A DNA stretch of 64,000 nucleotides, from assembly GCF_000478195.2 (NCBI RefSeq), contig NZ_AUZM01000005.1, positions 62,001-126,000 of the forward strand, given 5' to 3'. The DNA comes from Lyngbya aestuarii BL J. Lineage in GTDB: Bacteria; Cyanobacteriota; Cyanobacteriia; Cyanobacteriales; Microcoleaceae. The position numbers were made by a program, and so were the translations under genes. The notes under the pieces are model-generated. The model saw only the letters and a list, made by a program, of their open reading frames with translations, was not told the DNA's origin and ran no database searches. How positions within the stretch are numbered: position 1 is the first letter of the stretch; every line of letters begins with the position of its first letter. Shown piece after piece: positions 18,075 through 28,376 of the stretch.

Positions 18075-18659
18075 ATGGTGAGAGGAAAATTCTTTATAAT
18101 ATACCGTCTCAGCTCCCTGAGTTCCCTCGTTGTTTTTCTATTACTCGCTACCCCTAATCCCGTCATTTCCTCCCCCGTCAATGATGGAGTTGTGGCAGCA
18201 AAACTATCCGTTACCAAATTCTCAACTCCTCAATCTTCCCTTCTTCACCAAATCTCTAAACCTTCCCAACCGAAATTACAATTAATTATACGACTTAGCG
18301 ATCGCCGTGTATACGTTTATCGCCAAGATCAACTGCTGACTAGCTATCCCATTGCAGTGGGTCGAGACGGTTGGGAAACCCCCACAGGTCAATATCAAGT
18401 CATCCAGAAAATTCAAGAACCTGCTTGGGAACATCCCTTTACCGGAGAAGTTATCCCTCCTGGCCCTGAGAACCCCTTGGGGATGCGTTGGATCGGGTTT
18501 TGGACGGATGGCACCAACTATATCGGCTTTCACGGTACCCCCAACGAAGACACCGTAGGACAAGCCGCTTCTCATGGGTGTATCCGAATGTTGAACCAAG
18601 ATGTACTGTTATTATTCGATAAAGTTACCATCGGCACACCCGTAATAGTAGAACCGTAA
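18075..18659 (+). CDS. L,D-transpeptidase (YkuD), exported
   Basis: With the ATG at 18075 the protein starts MVRGKFFIIY and has a signal peptide ('LSSLSSLVVFLLLATPNPVISS'). The YkuD domain follows from about 'LQLIIRLSDRRVYVYR' to the end. Catalytic residues lie in 'HGTPNEDTVGQAASHGCIRM': the conserved His and the SHGC-I-R Cys and Arg. It would make 3-3 crosslinks in peptidoglycan or attach proteins to it, in the periplasm. A GTG 32 codons upstream in the same frame is an alternative start, but it would bury the signal peptide. Confidence 0.9.
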   Translation: MVRGKFFIIYRLSSLSSLVVFLLLATPNPVISSPVNDGVVAAKLSVTKFSTPQSSLLHQISKPSQPKLQLIIRLSDRRVYVYRQDQLLTSYPIAVGRDGWETPTGQYQVIQKIQEPAWEHPFTGEVIPPGPENPLGMRWIGFWTDGTNYIGFHGTPNEDTVGQAASHGCIRMLNQDVLLLFDKVTIGTPVIVEP

Positions 18660-18768
18660 TTAAACTTAAATTAATTTCCCTCTCGACCTACTTACTTAGA
18701 TAGATGTAGAACTAATAATAATAATGCGATGATCCCAACAACCAATTAATTTAAGGAGCGGAAATCTG

Positions 18769-19290
18769 ATGACTCAGTATCCCAATGTTCCCCCCTTTAT
18801 TGAAAACGACGAACAAGAGTATTTAGACAGTGGAGTTCCGAGTAAAGTCGCAGTTGCCGGACATCCCCTGCATCCCTTAATTGTCACCTTTCCCATCGCT
18901 TTTTTAGTCGGAGTATTAGGAACAGATTTAGGATATTGGTTAACCCGTGATATCTTCTGGTCGAGGGCTTCTGTCTTGTTATTAGTTGCCGGACTATTAA
19001 CGGGGCTGGTAGCTGCAATTACCGGAATGATCGACTTTTTAGAAATTGATCGGGTTCGACAACACAACGCGGGTTGGATTCATATGATTGGCAATATTAT
19101 CGCCTTGTTATTGTCCGGAATTAGTCTGTTTTTTCGTTGGGAACAGCCTGGAGATTTTATCTTACCCATCGGATTAATTCTATCACTAATTGTTGCTTCT
19201 GCTTTAGGACTTACGGGTTGGTTTGGCGCCGAACTCGTTTATCGCCATAAAATAGCCGTCATTGGTAATGGCATTCAACAAAGACCGTAA
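18769..19290 (+). CDS. DUF2231 membrane protein
   Basis: A 173-aa integral membrane protein. After ~30 polar residues the motif 'VAGHPLHPLIVTFPIAFL' opens the DUF2231 domain. Four hydrophobic helices follow, and the His-rich N-terminal motif is family-typical. The function of the family is unknown; some members sit beside haem or redox proteins. GGAG lies 11-14 bases before the ATG. A terminator at 19341-19372 follows. Confidence 0.85.
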   Translation: MTQYPNVPPFIENDEQEYLDSGVPSKVAVAGHPLHPLIVTFPIAFLVGVLGTDLGYWLTRDIFWSRASVLLLVAGLLTGLVAAITGMIDFLEIDRVRQHNAGWIHMIGNIIALLLSGISLFFRWEQPGDFILPIGLILSLIVASALGLTGWFGAELVYRHKIAVIGNGIQQRP

Positions 19291-19612
19291 ATCCTTAATT
19301 TTTGATAGCATTCTGTGTCGATTTAATGGTCTATCCTATCAACCCGGTAACTCATAAGAAACCGGGTTTTTCCATCTATAGCAGTGTGAAATGATTCGTA
19401 AAAATTCGATCCTCTCAAAGCCCCCAGAATTGACGAGCGACCCCGCGCCACTTGTGGGCGCTAGGGAACGCGCGAGGAGGGGTTTGGGGGCGATATCTTT
19501 TTCGTCAGTATTTCCGATTGCTATAGCCCTGAAAAGCTTTATTTTTAGCAAAATCTGAGAGAATTCAGTCGTTTACAAAACAAGTTTTCTTAGTCTATAA
19601 AATTGACCAATC
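19291..19612. other. Intergenic region with terminator and a GC-rich repeat-like stretch
   Basis: It holds the terminator at 19341-19372 and then a stretch (about 19420-19500) much richer in G and C than its surroundings, including the small hairpin GCGCCACTTGTGGGCGC. The stretch reads like a dispersed intergenic repeat; I cannot confirm copies. The promoter of the adhesin should be at 19540-19610. Confidence 0.45.
19341..19372 (+). terminator. Rho-independent terminator after DUF2231 gene
   Basis: AACCCGGT (19341-19348) pairs with ACCGGGTT (19361-19368), with the T run continuing to 19371. It lies 50 bases past the stop of the DUF2231 gene. Confidence 0.8.
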
Positions 19613-20430
19613 GTGTTTTTTAGTGGTATACTTATAAATAATAATTATCCCTTAATTCTCCAAAAGCCAGTGGTACAGCATCCCCTCTTAGACCTGTCCT
19701 TATTCGCGGGTTTGATCACCTTGACTTCTATTATTCCAGTTTTACCAACACAAGCACAAATTGTTCCCGATAACAGCTTGGGTAATGAAAACTCCGTTGT
19801 TACTCCTAATGTTAACATTCGCGGAATTAATAGTGATCGCATAGATGGGGGTGCGGTGCGAGGGGGAAATTTATTTCATAGTTTTCAAGAATTTAACATA
19901 GATGAAGGGCGGGGAGCCTACTTTTCCAATCCCGATAATATTGTTAATATTTTAACTCGGGTTACGGGTGGGAATATTTCCCAAATTCTGGGAACGTTAG
20001 GTGTTTTAGGGAATGCTAACCTATTTTTAATTAACCCAAATGGAATTGTATTTGGGCCGAATGCACGGTTAGATGTCGGCGGTTCATTTTTTGCCACAAC
20101 AGCCGATGGTATTTTATTTGATGGGTTTGAATTTGCCGCCAGTAACCCGGAAGCACCGCCATTATTAACGATTAATATGCCCTTGGGGTTGAATCTTCGA
20201 GAAAATCCAGGCAGTATTGAGAATCAAGCGACTATTACAACCTTAGAAGATGGCAGTCCTTTACGAAATGAGGCAGGTTTTCTCGTTCCCCAAGGTTTAA
20301 ACGTTCCTCAAAATCAAACCTTGGCGTTGGTTGGGGGAGATGTATTATTTGATAATGGAGTTGCCATTTCTCCAGGGAGTCGAATTCAATTGGGGGGATT
20401 ATCATAACCGGGAATTATTGAATTAACAAA

Positions 20431-20457
20431 TGTAGGGGCGAATGGCAATACGCCCAT
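20431..20457. repeat. Short hairpin repeat inside the adhesin frame
   Basis: TGTAGGGGCG...CGCCCA has the same outline as the intergenic hairpin repeats at 24485 and 25772 (TGTAGGG[GA]CGxxxxCGCCC/GTCC). It begins 24 bases after the in-frame stop of the adhesin and stays in frame as 'VGANGNTP'. It could be coincidence of coding sequence. Confidence 0.3.
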
Positions 20458-23159
20458 TCTTCAGTTTCCTGAGAATATTCTACGGGGAAATGTTAGGTTA
20501 ACCAATGAATCTCAAATTAACGTTCGTGCGGATGGAGGTGGAGACGTTAATATTAACGCGAGAAATGCTGAGATATCTGGTGATAGTGTTATTCGGGTCG
20601 GAATTGATGAAGGTTTAGGGTTTCTAGAAGCAAAAACTGGAGATATTAATATTAACGCTCAGGAAAATATTCTCCTAACAGGTGCAGATAGTTCGATTAC
20701 CAATAGAATAGATTTGGGTGGAACGGGTCTATCTGGAAACATCAACATCACAGCTAATTCACTCTCAATAAACGGCGGTGCTTTTTTCAGCACTTCTATT
20801 TTAGGAAACGGAAACGCAGGGAATATAAATGTCACAGCCGCATCCATTGATGTAACGGGTACTTCTCCTGATGGTGAATTTTTTAGCGGTTTTTTTGCTA
20901 ATGTCAATGGTACAGGTATTGGTAATGGAGGAAATATTTACATAGAAACAGAACAATTACGATTAACAGATGGAGCAAGAATACAAAGTAGTACCTTCGG
21001 ACAAGGAAATGCAGGTGTAGTATCAATTTTAGCTACAGATTCAGTTGAATTATCCAACAGTAATATTTTTGGTAATGTTGGAGAGGGTGCAGGAGGAAAT
21101 GGTGGAACAGTTGAGATTAATACGGGGAATTTATTGCTGTCTGAAGGAGCGCGAATTAATACTAGCACTTCTGGACAAGGAAATGCAGGTAACATAAACG
21201 TACAAGCTGCATCCATTGATGTAACGGGTACTTCTCCTAACGGTGAGTTGTCGAGTGGTTTTTTTGCTAACGTCAACGAGACAGGGATGGGTCATGGAGG
21301 AAACATTTACATAGAAACTGGACAGTTACGAATGACTGATATAGCGATAATTTCAAGCAGTACATTCGGACAAGGAAATTCGGGTTCTATATCGATTTTT
21401 GCAACCGATTCGCTGGAGTTAGCAGATAATGGTATTTTCAGCAATGTTGGAGAAAATGCTGTTGGAGATGGGGGAAATATTGAAATTTCAACCTCATCGC
21501 TTAATGCAGTAAATGGAGAGATTGGTTTAATTACATTCGGTAACGGAAACGCAGGAAATGTTCGGATTGAAGCCCAGCAAATTAATCTTTCAGATTCTAT
21601 TGTAACGGGCGAAACTTCTGGAACGGGTAATGTTGGAAATATTATTATTAATACCGGAAATTTAGTCCTTCGTGATGGTGCTGACATTCGGCTTGATGTT
21701 AACCCAGAAGCAATAGGTTCAACGGGGAATATAACCGTTAACGCTTCCGAATCTGTAAATATAATAGGCGTTTCACCGACTGGTCTTAGCAGTCGAATCA
21801 ATACCCGCACATTTGGCAATGGTAATGCAGGAAGCGTTATTATTAATACTCCCAGATTAGCCGTTCGGAATGGAGGGAAAATCTTTGCTAGTAGCTTCAA
21901 TACCGGACAAGCAGGGGATGTCATTATTAATGCTTCAGAATCTATTGAAGTTAGCGGAAGAAGCCCCGTTCAAATCGATCAAGAATCCATTGAATTTAGT
22001 ACAGAACCTCCCATTTCTCCAGAAGATATCAATGCAGGTTTTAGTGAGATAGTAACCCGGAGTAGTAGTGCAGAAGGAAGCACAGGAAGTGTTTTCATCA
22101 CAACAAATAAACTCACAATTCAAGAGGGAGGAAGAATTGGAACTTCTGCTTCGGGAAGGGGGAGTTCGGGTTTGGTAGAAGTCAAAGCAAATGAAATAGA
22201 GATAGCGGGACAGTTAAATATTGGTGGACGTTTCTCAAGAAGTAGCTTAGATGTCTTTACAAATGGTGAAGGAACCGCAGGAACTCTCAATTTAGAAACT
22301 GGACGATTAACCGTTCGAGATGGAGGTAATATATCAGTATTAAGTTTAAACGATAGTAGCGCAGGTTCCCTTAATATTCAAGCTTCGGTTGTTGAATTAA
22401 TTGGAGAAGGAAGATTTCCCAGTGAAAATGGAGAGAGTATACTTTCCAGTGGGATTTTTGTGACAACAGGTACACTACCAGGCGATAGTAGCGTGGGAAG
22501 TATCACACTCGAAGCTGACCAATTAAGAATTCTCAACGGAGCGCAGATATCAACTTTTACAGGGAATATAGGCAGTTCCGGTTTAATCGATATTCGTGCC
22601 AATACTATCGAAATTAGAGGAAGGGGAACTCGAACGATTACTTCATTTACAGGAGAACCATCCACAATAGGTAGCCAAATTTCCGCTCAAGCGGGTAACG
22701 GAGGTAACACCGGAGATATTTTAATTACCGCACAGACATTAATCGGACAAGATGGAGCAACAATTCGCACTGATAGTTTGGGAACGGGTTCTTCGGGTTC
22801 AATTCAAATACAAGCTGAACAGGTTTTATTTGATGATCAGGTGTTTATTTCTAGTGGAACGGCAGGTGCAGGTAATGGAGGAAATATTACCATTGAAACG
22901 GAACAATTTACAATGCAGAATAATTCTAGGATTTTTTCGGGAATTTCGTTACCACCAGATGAATCCGAAATTACTTCTGTTGAAATTCCCCCGAATCGCC
23001 GAGGAGGAACGGTCTTCATTCAAGCTTCAGAATCGATTAATGTAGAGGGGGAAGGAACATCAATTAGCACTGGAGTCAGTGAAGAAGGAGCCAGAGTAAA
23101 TGGCGGAAATGTTATTATTGAAACCGAAGATTTAACTATAAATAATCAAGCTTTTTTAT

Positions 23160-23460
23160 TTACAGGAACTCAAGGAAATGGGGATGCAGGTTCGGTGAAC
23201 ATACAAGCTGAAAATATTGAATTAACGGGTAGCTCTGGCATCAGTACAGCAGTTTTTGAAACCGGAGTCGGAAATGGAGGGAATGTCACGATTGAAACTG
23301 GAGATTTAACTATAGATAATCGAGCTTCACTATCTACAGGAACTCAAGGAAACGGGGATGCAGGTTCGGTTAATATACAGGCTGAAAATATTGAATTAAT
23401 AGATAGTTCTTTTATCTTTGCGAACGTTTCAGAAACCGGGGTTGGAAATGGGGGAACGAT
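23160..23460 (+). repeat. Near-identical tandem coding repeat in the adhesin
   Basis: Two ~170-base units encode 'TGTQGNGDAGSVNIQAENIEL' followed by a variable SS..I segment and 'ETGVGNGGNVTIETGDL' or 'ETGVGNGGTITVDADEL'. DNA identity is high enough to suggest recent duplication rather than ordinary beta-helix periodicity. Confidence 0.7.
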
Positions 23461-24310
23461 AACTGTTGATGCAGACGAATTAACAGTTAGAAATCAGTCT
23501 ATTATTGGTGTAAGTAGTGAAGGTGAAGGTAATCCCGGAAATATAGACGTGAATGCTTCCCAAGTTCGTTTGGAACAAGCAGGTCTAGTTGCAGAATCAG
23601 TAACAGGTGAAGGCGGAAATATTACTATTAATTCGCCGGATATTAGCGTGCGGCGTGAAAGTCGAATTTCGGCAGCCGGAAGCGAAAGCGGTCAAACGTT
23701 TGATGGAAATATTGATATTAATTCCAATTTGTTAGTATTGTTGGAAAATAGCGAAATTGTTACCAGTGCCTTTGACCCAACGGGAGGAAGTAATATTAAT
23801 ATTCGTCCTTTAGGTAATTCAGAACTCGGACTTTTACAATCTCAAAATAGTATTATTAATGCTGCTGGAGAACTTTCTATCGATACAACGCTTAATTTTG
23901 ACCCTCCAGAATCCCTTCAAGTTGAAGTGGTTGACCCGGCGGCGTTAATCGCTCAAGACCCCTGTATTCAAGGTCGAAATAGTTCGTTTATTATCACCGG
24001 ACGGGGTGGAATTGCACCAGACCCCACTCAAGCTTTATCAGCAATTCAAGGGTTAGTTGAATGGGAATCTCTACTCATTGAACCTGTGACTCCTCAACCT
24101 AATAATAATTCCTCACAACGTCCTCAACAACAATCCCGAAATCGTGATAATAATCTTGACGATCATCCTGTAGATTCAAGAACAATTGTTCCGGCGAGAG
24201 GTTGGATAAGAACCGAAGATGGTGAAGTTATTTTAGTGGGTTATGACCCCACAAAAACCGGAATCATTCGTCAACGTCCCAATTCTCAAATCTGTCAACC
24301 CTAGCACCTT

Positions 24311-24484
24311 TTATTCCCTTAAATTTTCCTGTAACCAATGGGTCAAATCTTGCAAAGATGAAAAATCCAACAACACCTCTGCTAACATCTCCAACTGTTC
24401 TAATGAAAGCAATTCAATTTGAGAGCGAACTTGAGGATCAATTTGATTAAACTTTCGGGTTAGTTGACGTAGGATAAGGAAATT
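24311..24484 (-). pseudogene. DUF4351 C-terminal remnant (Rpn/PD-(D/E)XK transposase-like family)
   Basis: On the minus strand the sequence reads 'LILRQLTRKFNQIDPQV', then 'LSLEQLEMLAEVLLDFSSLQDLTHWL', then a TAA at 24313-24311. This is the C-terminal DUF4351 module that ends many cyanobacterial Rpn-type PD-(D/E)XK proteins ('L.RQL.RRFG.L...IQ.LS..QLE.L.EALLDF....DL..WL'). The nuclease domain upstream is absent, so only the tail survives. A hairpin repeat abuts its broken end. Confidence 0.75.
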
Positions 24485-24511
24485 GGGCGCAAGCCTTACG
24501 CCCCTACATTG
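24485..24511. repeat. Palindromic repeat GGGCGCAAGCCTTACGCCCCTACA
   Basis: GGGCG and CGCCC arms enclose CAAGCCTTA. The form 'GTAGGGGCGTAAGGCTTGCGCCC' is a familiar dispersed hairpin in cyanobacterial genomes. A second, variant copy lies at 25772-25796. Confidence 0.6.
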
Positions 24512-24624
24512 ATTGGGATTTGTAGATATTTTTAGTCTGATTAAATTTTTAAAATTCTCCCGGTTGACAGAATTAACAAAGAAAGTACCCCGTTAACGGT
24601 ACAATTAATCATCAGGTTGTCAAA

Positions 24625-25722
24625 ATGCCGATTAGATTTAATAATCCTGAAATGACTGTCACTGCTTCCCCAACTCACGATACTAACTTCTGGCCGAATT
24701 TACTGCAACAACTCCTCGACCGTGACTCCCTCTCTGTCTCCCAAGCCTCAACGTTAATGCAGGGATGGCTAAACGAGGAAATTCCCCCAGTGCTTTCGGG
24801 TGCAATTTTGATGGCGTTACAAACCAAAGGCGTCTCCGCAGAAGAATTGGCGGGAATGGCTTCTGTTTTGCAGTCTCAGTCGGCGTCGGCTTCAACATCT
24901 GTTGAAATACCGAGTTCTCCCTATCGTATTATTGATACTTGTGGGACCGGGGGAGATGGCGCTTCTACGTTTAATATTTCGACTGCTGTGGCGTTTGTGG
25001 CTGCGGCTGCGGGGGTTCCCGTCGCCAAACATGGGAACCGTTCCGCTTCGAGTAAGGTGGGTTCTGCTGATGTTTTAGAAGCTCTAGGAATTCAGTTAAA
25101 TTCGCCCTTTGAAAAGATTACTTCGGCGTTAACAGAAGTGGGAATTACCTTTTTATTTGCACCGGGTTGGCATCCGGCGATGAAGGCGGTTGTTCCGCTT
25201 AGAAAAACGTTAAAAGTCAGAACGGTTTTTAACTTGTTGGGGCCGTTAGTTAATCCTTTAAAACCATCGGGTCAAGTGATGGGTGTTTATGATTCTAATT
25301 TACTCGAAACGATTGCCGAAGCTTTGGGAAAATTAGGGTTAAAACAGGCGATTGTATTACACGGACGAGAAAAACTCGATGAAGCGGGGTTGGGAGATTT
25401 AACGGATTTGGCAGTATTATCGGAAGGAAAGGTCGAAAAAGGAACAGTTAACCCGCAAGAATTGGGCTTAACTTCGGCAGAAATAACCGCTTTAAAAGGC
25501 GGGGAAGTTGCGGAAAATGCGGAAATTTTACAAAATGTTTTACAAGGAAAAGGAACACCTGCTCAACGAGATGTCGTGGCTTTAAATGCGTCTTTAGCGT
25601 TACAAATTAGCGGTTTTGTGCCGATAGGAGATCATGTTTCTGGACTGTCTGTTGCTCAAGATATTATCAGCAGTGGTGCGGCTTGGTCGAAACTCGAACA
25701 GTTAGTTAAATTCCTGAAGTAG
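24625..25722 (+). CDS. trpD: Anthranilate phosphoribosyltransferase
   Basis: A 365-aa enzyme that joins anthranilate and PRPP in tryptophan synthesis. The PRPP loop is '[17 protein letters not shown]', and the anthranilate-site segment '[21 protein letters not shown]' and '[15 protein letters not shown]' are intact. The N terminus to about residue 25 is family-variable; the ATG at 24652 (MTVTAS) is an alternative start that shortens it by 9 residues. It stands alone, as trp genes often do in cyanobacteria. Confidence 0.95.
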   Translation: MPIRFNNPEMTVTASPTHDTNFWPNLLQQLLDRDSLSVSQASTLMQGWLNEEIPPVLSGAILMALQTKGVSAEELAGMASVLQSQSASASTSVEIPSSPYRIIDTCGTGGDGASTFNISTAVAFVAAAAGVPVAKHGNRSASSKVGSADVLEALGIQLNSPFEKITSALTEVGITFLFAPGWHPAMKAVVPLRKTLKVRTVFNLLGPLVNPLKPSGQVMGVYDSNLLETIAEALGKLGLKQAIVLHGREKLDEAGLGDLTDLAVLSEGKVEKGTVNPQELGLTSAEITALKGGEVAENAEILQNVLQGKGTPAQRDVVALNASLALQISGFVPIGDHVSGLSVAQDIISSGAAWSKLEQLVKFLK

Positions 25723-25771
25723 CGTGTATTTTGATTCGGAGAACTCACCACTAAATAGAGAATTTGTATTA

Positions 25772-25796
25772 GGACGCAAGTAAGAGCGTCCCTACA
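25772..25796. repeat. Palindromic repeat GGACGC...GCGTCCCTACA
   Basis: GGACGC (25772-25777) pairs with GCGTCC (25786-25791), followed by CTACA. It is a variant of the repeat at 24485 and lies between trpD and the convergent gene at 25829, where it may also help end transcripts. Confidence 0.5.
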
Positions 25797-25828
25797 GGTG
25801 TTTTAGAAGTCTGAAGGATATTGAAAAT

Positions 25829-26170
25829 TTATCCTTCTTCGCTGGCTAATTCTTGAGGATGAACTTCGCTACAAACTTCATAAAAAGAGGTTTTGGGTGC
25901 TTTGGCAAATAGATGCGCCATTTCATTCATAATGGCTTCATAGACATCGCTATGATTTTCATCCATATCGTCTATATTTTCCCAAAAAATAATCGCAATT
26001 CCTTTATCGGTTCCCGGTTCTTGTAACAGATAAGACCCTTTAAACCCTTTTGTATAAGTCGAAACCGCTTTTTCAAACAGTTGTTCAGCTTCATCAAACT
26101 TACCGGGTTTAAATTCACCAATCGCCACGTAAGCATATTTATGTTTGAGAAAATCTAGGAATTCTGACAT
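25829..26170 (-). CDS. Dimeric alpha-beta-barrel (ABM-like) protein
   Basis: A 113-aa protein with the pattern of the antibiotic-biosynthesis-monooxygenase fold. Strand 'YAVAIGEFKPGKFDEAEQLFE'-like (near residue 15) leads into a helix, then 'KGSYLLQEPGTDKGIAIIFWENID', and a final helix-strand 'HLFAKAPKTSFYEV'. These proteins act as small oxygenases, haem-binding proteins or stress proteins; no haem or catalytic residue is clear here. It is convergent with trpD. Confidence 0.65.
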   Translation of the reverse strand: MSEFLDFLKHKYAYVAIGEFKPGKFDEAEQLFEKAVSTYTKGFKGSYLLQEPGTDKGIAIIFWENIDDMDENHSDVYEAIMNEMAHLFAKAPKTSFYEVCSEVHPQELASEEG

Positions 26171-26243
26171 TTTTAATCCAAAAGAATGACGGTTACTGGT
26201 ATTTTAGATGACTAGATTTGATTAGATTAAATCTAGCCAATCC

Positions 26244-27023
26244 TTAACGTTTTTGCAATTGCGCCTCAGCGTTAAAAAACTGACGACAAATGCCTGTACT
26301 CAAAACTAGAATAGCAATCAAGTTCGCAACTGTGATCATCAATAAAATCAAAATTTGATAGGACACTGCATCCAACGGATTCACCCCAACGAGCAACTGA
26401 CCTGTTAGAATACCCGGAAGCGTTGCAATTCCGACAATTGTCATAGAATTCAGTGTAGGAAGCAACCCCGCCCGCATCGCCTCTCGACGGTAGGGTTTGA
26501 GTGCTTGAGTCGGAGTCGCCCCTAAACTCAGATGAGTTTCAATCTCCACCTGTGAACGGTTCAACATCGTGACTAAACGTTCCCCCGCGATCGAAGCCGC
26601 ATTCATGGCATTGCCCAAAATAACCGCCAATAACGGAATCAGATATTGAGGACTATACAACGGTGTCGGCTGAATTACCAATAATTGAGCATAACCGACA
26701 ATCAATACCGCACTCAACCCCAAGGAAGCCCAAACCCACGGGAAAAGTCGAGGAACTTTTTTGCTGATGCGGTTGCGGGTGACAACGGTAACAAGCGTTA
26801 ACATTAACAGCCCAAAGGCTAAAACCAGCCCAGGGTTAGGTTGATCGGGATCGAGAACCACGGCTAAAACATAACCCGCAACCGCTAACTGGACAATTGT
26901 TCGCGCCGTCGCGAGAAGAAATTGCCCCTCTAAGCCTAATTGCTGCCAAAATGATAAAGCGATCGCAATGACAATCAGTCCCAATGCTAACGCCAAGTCT
27001 GTAAAATCTAAGGGAATTAACAA
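26244..27023 (-). CDS. FetB-like ABC transporter permease (UPF0014)
   Basis: A 259-aa membrane protein with seven predicted hydrophobic helices. The conserved segment 'LIPLLAVILGNAMNAASIAGERL' and the later 'EIETHLSLGATPTQALKPYRREA' plus 'LPTLNSMTIVGIATLPGILTGQLL' are hallmarks of the YbbM/FetB family. FetB with ATPase FetA exports iron or resists oxidative stress in E. coli. No ATPase partner is adjacent, so it must be encoded elsewhere. Divergent from the aminotransferase, with ~50 bases between starts. Confidence 0.85.
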   Translation of the reverse strand: MLIPLDFTDLALALGLIVIAIALSFWQQLGLEGQFLLATARTIVQLAVAGYVLAVVLDPDQPNPGLVLAFGLLMLTLVTVVTRNRISKKVPRLFPWVWASLGLSAVLIVGYAQLLVIQPTPLYSPQYLIPLLAVILGNAMNAASIAGERLVTMLNRSQVEIETHLSLGATPTQALKPYRREAMRAGLLPTLNSMTIVGIATLPGILTGQLLVGVNPLDAVSYQILILLMITVANLIAILVLSTGICRQFFNAEAQLQKR

Positions 27024-27076
27024 AGCTATTCACTGATAACAGATAACTAATCTTAGATTTTAAGGTGGTGTGAAGC

Positions 27077-28210
27077 GTGAACAAAATCCCTCCTCTCGAT
27101 CTTAGTCAACAGTACAAATTAATTGCACAGGAAGTCAGTCTCGCCGTTGGAAAGGTTTTAGCCTCGGGTTACTATATTGGGGGATCTGAGGTTGAACAGT
27201 TTGAACAACAGTTTGGTGAATACATTGGGGTTTCTGAGTGTATTGGCTGTAACTCCGGTACCGATGCGTTATTTCTCGCCCTCCGTGCCCTCGATATAGG
27301 CCCGGGTGATGAAGTGATTGTTCCAGCATTTACCTTTATTGCTACCGCAGAAGTGGTGAGTGCTGTCGGGGCGACTCCGGTATTTGTTGATATTGAGGCG
27401 AATACGTTTAATCTCGATGTTGACCAGGTAAAATCGGCGATTACTTCTCAAACCAAAGCTATTATTCCGGTACACTTGTTTGGTCAGTCGGTGAATATGA
27501 CTCGGTTAATGGCAATTGCACAAACTCACCATTTAGCTGTGATTGAAGATTGCGCCCAGGCGACCGGGGCAACTTGGGACGGTCAAAAAGTCGGTTGTAT
27601 TGGCGATATTGGCTGTTTTAGTTTCTTCCCAACAAAAAATCTGGGGGCTTGTGGAGATGGAGGTGCCGTTACAACTAATGATCAAGCGATCGCCGCTAAA
27701 ATGCGGATGATTAAAGATCATGGACAGTCGAGTAAGTATAATTCGGCTGTTGTGGGGATTAATAGTCGATTGGATACCCTACAAGCAGCGATTTTGAACG
27801 TTAAACTGCGTTATCTTGATCAATGGAATGCTCAACGATCTCACATTGCTAGACGTTATCATCAGCTTCTTGGGGCGGTTCCCGGCTTGACTGTTCCTCA
27901 AGAACTCCCGGACGGACAAAGTGTTTGGAATCAGTATACCGTTCGAGTTGAACACCGATCAACAGATTTAATCTTTGATCGAAATGTTGTTCGCGCACAG
28001 TTAGCTGAACGGGGAATTAGTACGATGGTTTATTATCCCGTACCGTTGCACTTGCAGTCTCTTTATCAAAATTTAGACTATCAACCGGGTCAGTTTCCTG
28101 TTGCTGAACAACTGTCTCAGGAGGTGTTATCGTTGCCAATATTTCCCGAACTGACAACCGTTCAACAAGACTGTGTGATCTACGCGATCAAGGATTGTTT
28201 GAGCCAATAG
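27077..28210 (+). CDS. DegT/DnrJ/EryC1/StrS-family PLP aminotransferase
   Basis: A 377-aa type I-fold PLP enzyme. 'GCNSGTDALFLALRAL' binds the cofactor phosphate, 'VIEDCAQATGATWDG' provides the ring-contact Asp and Gln, and 'SFFPTKNLGACGDGGAV' contains the Schiff-base Lys. Such enzymes aminate keto-sugars for surface glycans or natural products. The start is GTG at 27077. The nearest neighbours are unrelated, so the sugar substrate is unknown. Confidence 0.9.
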   Translation: MNKIPPLDLSQQYKLIAQEVSLAVGKVLASGYYIGGSEVEQFEQQFGEYIGVSECIGCNSGTDALFLALRALDIGPGDEVIVPAFTFIATAEVVSAVGATPVFVDIEANTFNLDVDQVKSAITSQTKAIIPVHLFGQSVNMTRLMAIAQTHHLAVIEDCAQATGATWDGQKVGCIGDIGCFSFFPTKNLGACGDGGAVTTNDQAIAAKMRMIKDHGQSSKYNSAVVGINSRLDTLQAAILNVKLRYLDQWNAQRSHIARRYHQLLGAVPGLTVPQELPDGQSVWNQYTVRVEHRSTDLIFDRNVVRAQLAERGISTMVYYPVPLHLQSLYQNLDYQPGQFPVAEQLSQEVLSLPIFPELTTVQQDCVIYAIKDCLSQ

Positions 28211-28376
28211 GTAAATTTACTTTCAATCTGGGTGTGTAGTTTTGTATACTGTTAATTAACAAAACGATAACAACAAGATAAACACAAAATTACAGAATAG
28301 ATCCGCTCAACCTGAGTCGATCTGTCCACTGTAACCCCCCTGTTAAAATTCAGCGTTCAAGAGGAAAAATAAAAGC

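Larger units (their letters stand above)
19613..24304 (+). pseudogene. Large two-partner-secretion exoprotein, interrupted by one in-frame stop
   Basis: Frame 19613-24304 would encode ~1560 residues but has a single TAA at 20405-20407; both halves are in the same frame with no other stop between them. A signal peptide (to 'PTQAQIVPDNSLG') leads into a TPS/filamentous-haemagglutinin N domain with 'NVNIRGINSDRIDGGAVRGG' and 'LFLINPNGIVFGPNARLDVGG'. The rest is a beta-helix of ~20-residue repeats ('GNGGNITIET', 'LSLTDGARISSSTFGQGNAG'-like). The C terminus 'DPCIQGRNSSFIITGRGG' is typical of cyanobacterial TPS proteins. The pore partner TpsB is not in the window. The start is GTG 19613. The stop could be a true nonsense mutation (CAA or GAA to TAA) or a sequence error. 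Confidence 0.85.
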
